Shown: piece after piece, positions 31,052 to 32,031 of the stretch
Numbering within the stretch: position 1 is the first letter of the stretch
Layout of the letters: each line of letters starts with the position of its first letter
Assembly (NCBI GenBank): GCA_017469115.1
Contig: JAFUGY010000119.1
Location: 1 to 32,031, forward strand
Direction: 5' to 3'
Source of the DNA: Oscillospiraceae bacterium
Lineage (GTDB): Bacteria > Bacillota > Clostridia > Oscillospirales > Oscillospiraceae
DNA length: 32,031 bases
Notes under the pieces: model-generated
The model's database searches: none
What the model was told of the DNA's origin: nothing
The model's input: the letters and a program-made list of their open reading frames with translations, nothing else
Made by a program: the position numbers and the translations under genes

Positions 31052-32031
31052 ATGAAGAAAAAGATTTCAATATTTATACTGGTGCTCTGCCTGATCTTTT
31101 GCCAGGCAGCCGAAGCTTTGGCGGTTGAGGATTCTCCGGCTGCGTCCGGTCGTGGGCTTGCCTGCCTTTCGGAAGTCATGGTGAAGAACAAGGCCGCCTT
31201 CCAAGACCCCGACGGAGACTTTTCCGACTGGGTGGAAATCCGCAATACCGCCGGGCGGGATCTTAATCTGGAAGGGTGGTCTCTCTCCAAAAACGGCGGG
31301 AAAAAGATCTGGGTATTCCCCTCCTGTCTGCTCCCGGCAGAAAGCCAAACTGTTATCTTTTTAGCCCGGAAGGAGAGCGCAGGCGGCGCGCTGTGCACCG
31401 GGTTTGCCATTTCGGAAGGAGATTCCATCGCCCTGTGTGATCCGACCGGAACGCCTGTCAGCTTCTGCAGCATTGAAACGGCAAAAAGCGACTATTCCCT
31501 TGCTTCCGACGATGCCGGGTACTGGAAAGAAACCGCTTATCCGACGCCCGGAGAAGCAAACACCCCCGAGGGCTATGAGCGTTTTGCCGCTTCCCGCGGA
31601 CCTGCGGAAGGGCTTTTGATCAACGAAGTCTGCGTGGACAACTTCACCTCTTTTTATCAGGAACCGCTTGGGTATTCCGACTGGGTGGAGCTGAAAAACA
31701 ATTCATCCGAAACCGTTAATTTGTCTCAATTCTGCCTCTCCGATGACATCGATGAGCCGTGCAAATATAATCTCTCCGGTTTTCTGGCTCCGGGCGATTT
31801 TATCGTGATTCTGTGCGACAAAGAAAGTGCCCGCTATAGAGGCGATATGCAGATGGCCTCCTTTTCGCTGAACGCCGAAAACGAGCAGCTCTATCTCAGC
31901 ACTGCCGAGGGCGTTTTGGTTGACTACGTGTCGCTCCATGAAATTCCTTATAAAGGCACCTATGGCAGAGTCCCGGGACGGGAGGGCTTTTTCTACCTCT
32001 ATCAGGAAACCCCCGGCACGGAAAACAGTTC
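31052..32031 (+). CDS. Secreted protein with two lamin-tail-like domains (C-terminus outside window)
   Basis: An open frame of 326 codons that runs off the right edge. Residues 1-24 are a signal peptide (KKKISIFILVLCLIF, QAAEALA), so the protein is exported. Two similar units follow: LACLSEVMVKNKAAFQDPDG with SDWVEIRN (Trp60), and LLINEVCVDNFTSFYQEP with SDWVELKN (Trp211). Each continues with a L-x-x-W/F-x-LS strand, which is the lamin tail (LTD) pattern. In Clostridia such proteins often continue into a CotH kinase domain; that part is not visible here. ATG 31052 is used because it starts the signal peptide; ATG 31037 in frame is also possible, since AAGGA is 14 bases from the former but touches the latter. 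Confidence 0.8.
   Translation, partial: MKKKISIFILVLCLIFCQAAEALAVEDSPAASGRGLACLSEVMVKNKAAFQDPDGDFSDWVEIRNTAGRDLNLEGWSLSKNGGKKIWVFPSCLLPAESQTVIFLARKESAGGALCTGFAISEGDSIALCDPTGTPVSFCSIETAKSDYSLASDDAGYWKETAYPTPGEANTPEGYERFAASRGPAEGLLINEVCVDNFTSFYQEPLGYSDWVELKNNSSETVNLSQFCLSDDIDEPCKYNLSGFLAPGDFIVILCDKESARYRGDMQMASFSLNAENEQLYLSTAEGVLVDYVSLHEIPYKGTYGRVPGREGFFYLYQETPGTENS

Overview
The window looks like a chromosomal segment of an anaerobic Gram-positive bacterium of the class Clostridia, probably a gut Oscillospiraceae/Lachnospiraceae-type organism. Supporting signs are strong GGAGG ribosome-binding sites, TTGACA/TATAAT promoters with 17-base spacers, a ferredoxin-linked 2-oxoacid oxidoreductase, the rpsF-ssb-rpsR and rpmG-secE-nusG-rplK-rplA blocks, tRNA-Glu without an encoded CCA, and paired COG2509/COG2081-type flavoproteins. 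The genus cannot be read from the sequence. The left third is visibly more AT-rich than the right third. Region A (1-11463, all +) is one tightly packed, probably accessory operon cut by the window's left edge. It holds a truncated NRPS protein (adenylation tail, carrier, thioesterase), a second NRPS protein (adenylation-carrier-condensation), an FkbM methyltransferase, a STAS domain fused to an APH-type kinase, a GT2 glycosyltransferase, an acyl-AMP ligase, the last two dTDP-L-rhamnose genes (rfbD, rfbC) and two tandem cyclic-nucleotide-binding-fold proteins. Together they suggest a short peptide or aminoacyl group joined to a deoxysugar-containing surface or secreted glycoconjugate, with its own signalling parts. 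This is the best candidate here for an undescribed system. Region B (11464-15084) has a secreted Xaa-Pro dipeptidyl-peptidase-like S15 protein on the minus strand, the N-terminal stub of an isoprenylcysteine-methyltransferase-like membrane protein, and a divergent trhA (hemolysin III/PAQR) gene. The stub and trhA each carry a good promoter with its own palindromic candidate operator. Region C (15110-18621) is a three-gene unit with its own promoter: a GT2 glycosyltransferase, an unusual ATP-grasp/HAD fusion and a DegT-type sugar aminotransferase. It ends in a terminator whose right arm also holds the -35 box of the next operon. Region D (18610-20312) is housekeeping: rpsF-ssb-rpsR behind a structured leader, then tRNA-Val(CAC) on the minus strand and tRNA-Met(CAT) and tRNA-Glu(TTC) on the plus strand. 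Region E (20398-23899) has a P-loop ATPase and a four-gene 2-oxoacid:ferredoxin oxidoreductase (ferredoxin, alpha, beta, gamma). The alpha gene is interrupted by an in-frame TAG at codon 54 while everything around it is intact. Region F (23912-26303, -) is rpmG-secE-nusG-rplK-rplA behind a roughly 200-base leader with a terminator-like hairpin. Region G (26312-32031) has folC and ruvX (+), two flavoproteins (-) that overlap by ATGA, and the start of a secreted protein with lamin-tail-like domains (+) that runs off the right edge.
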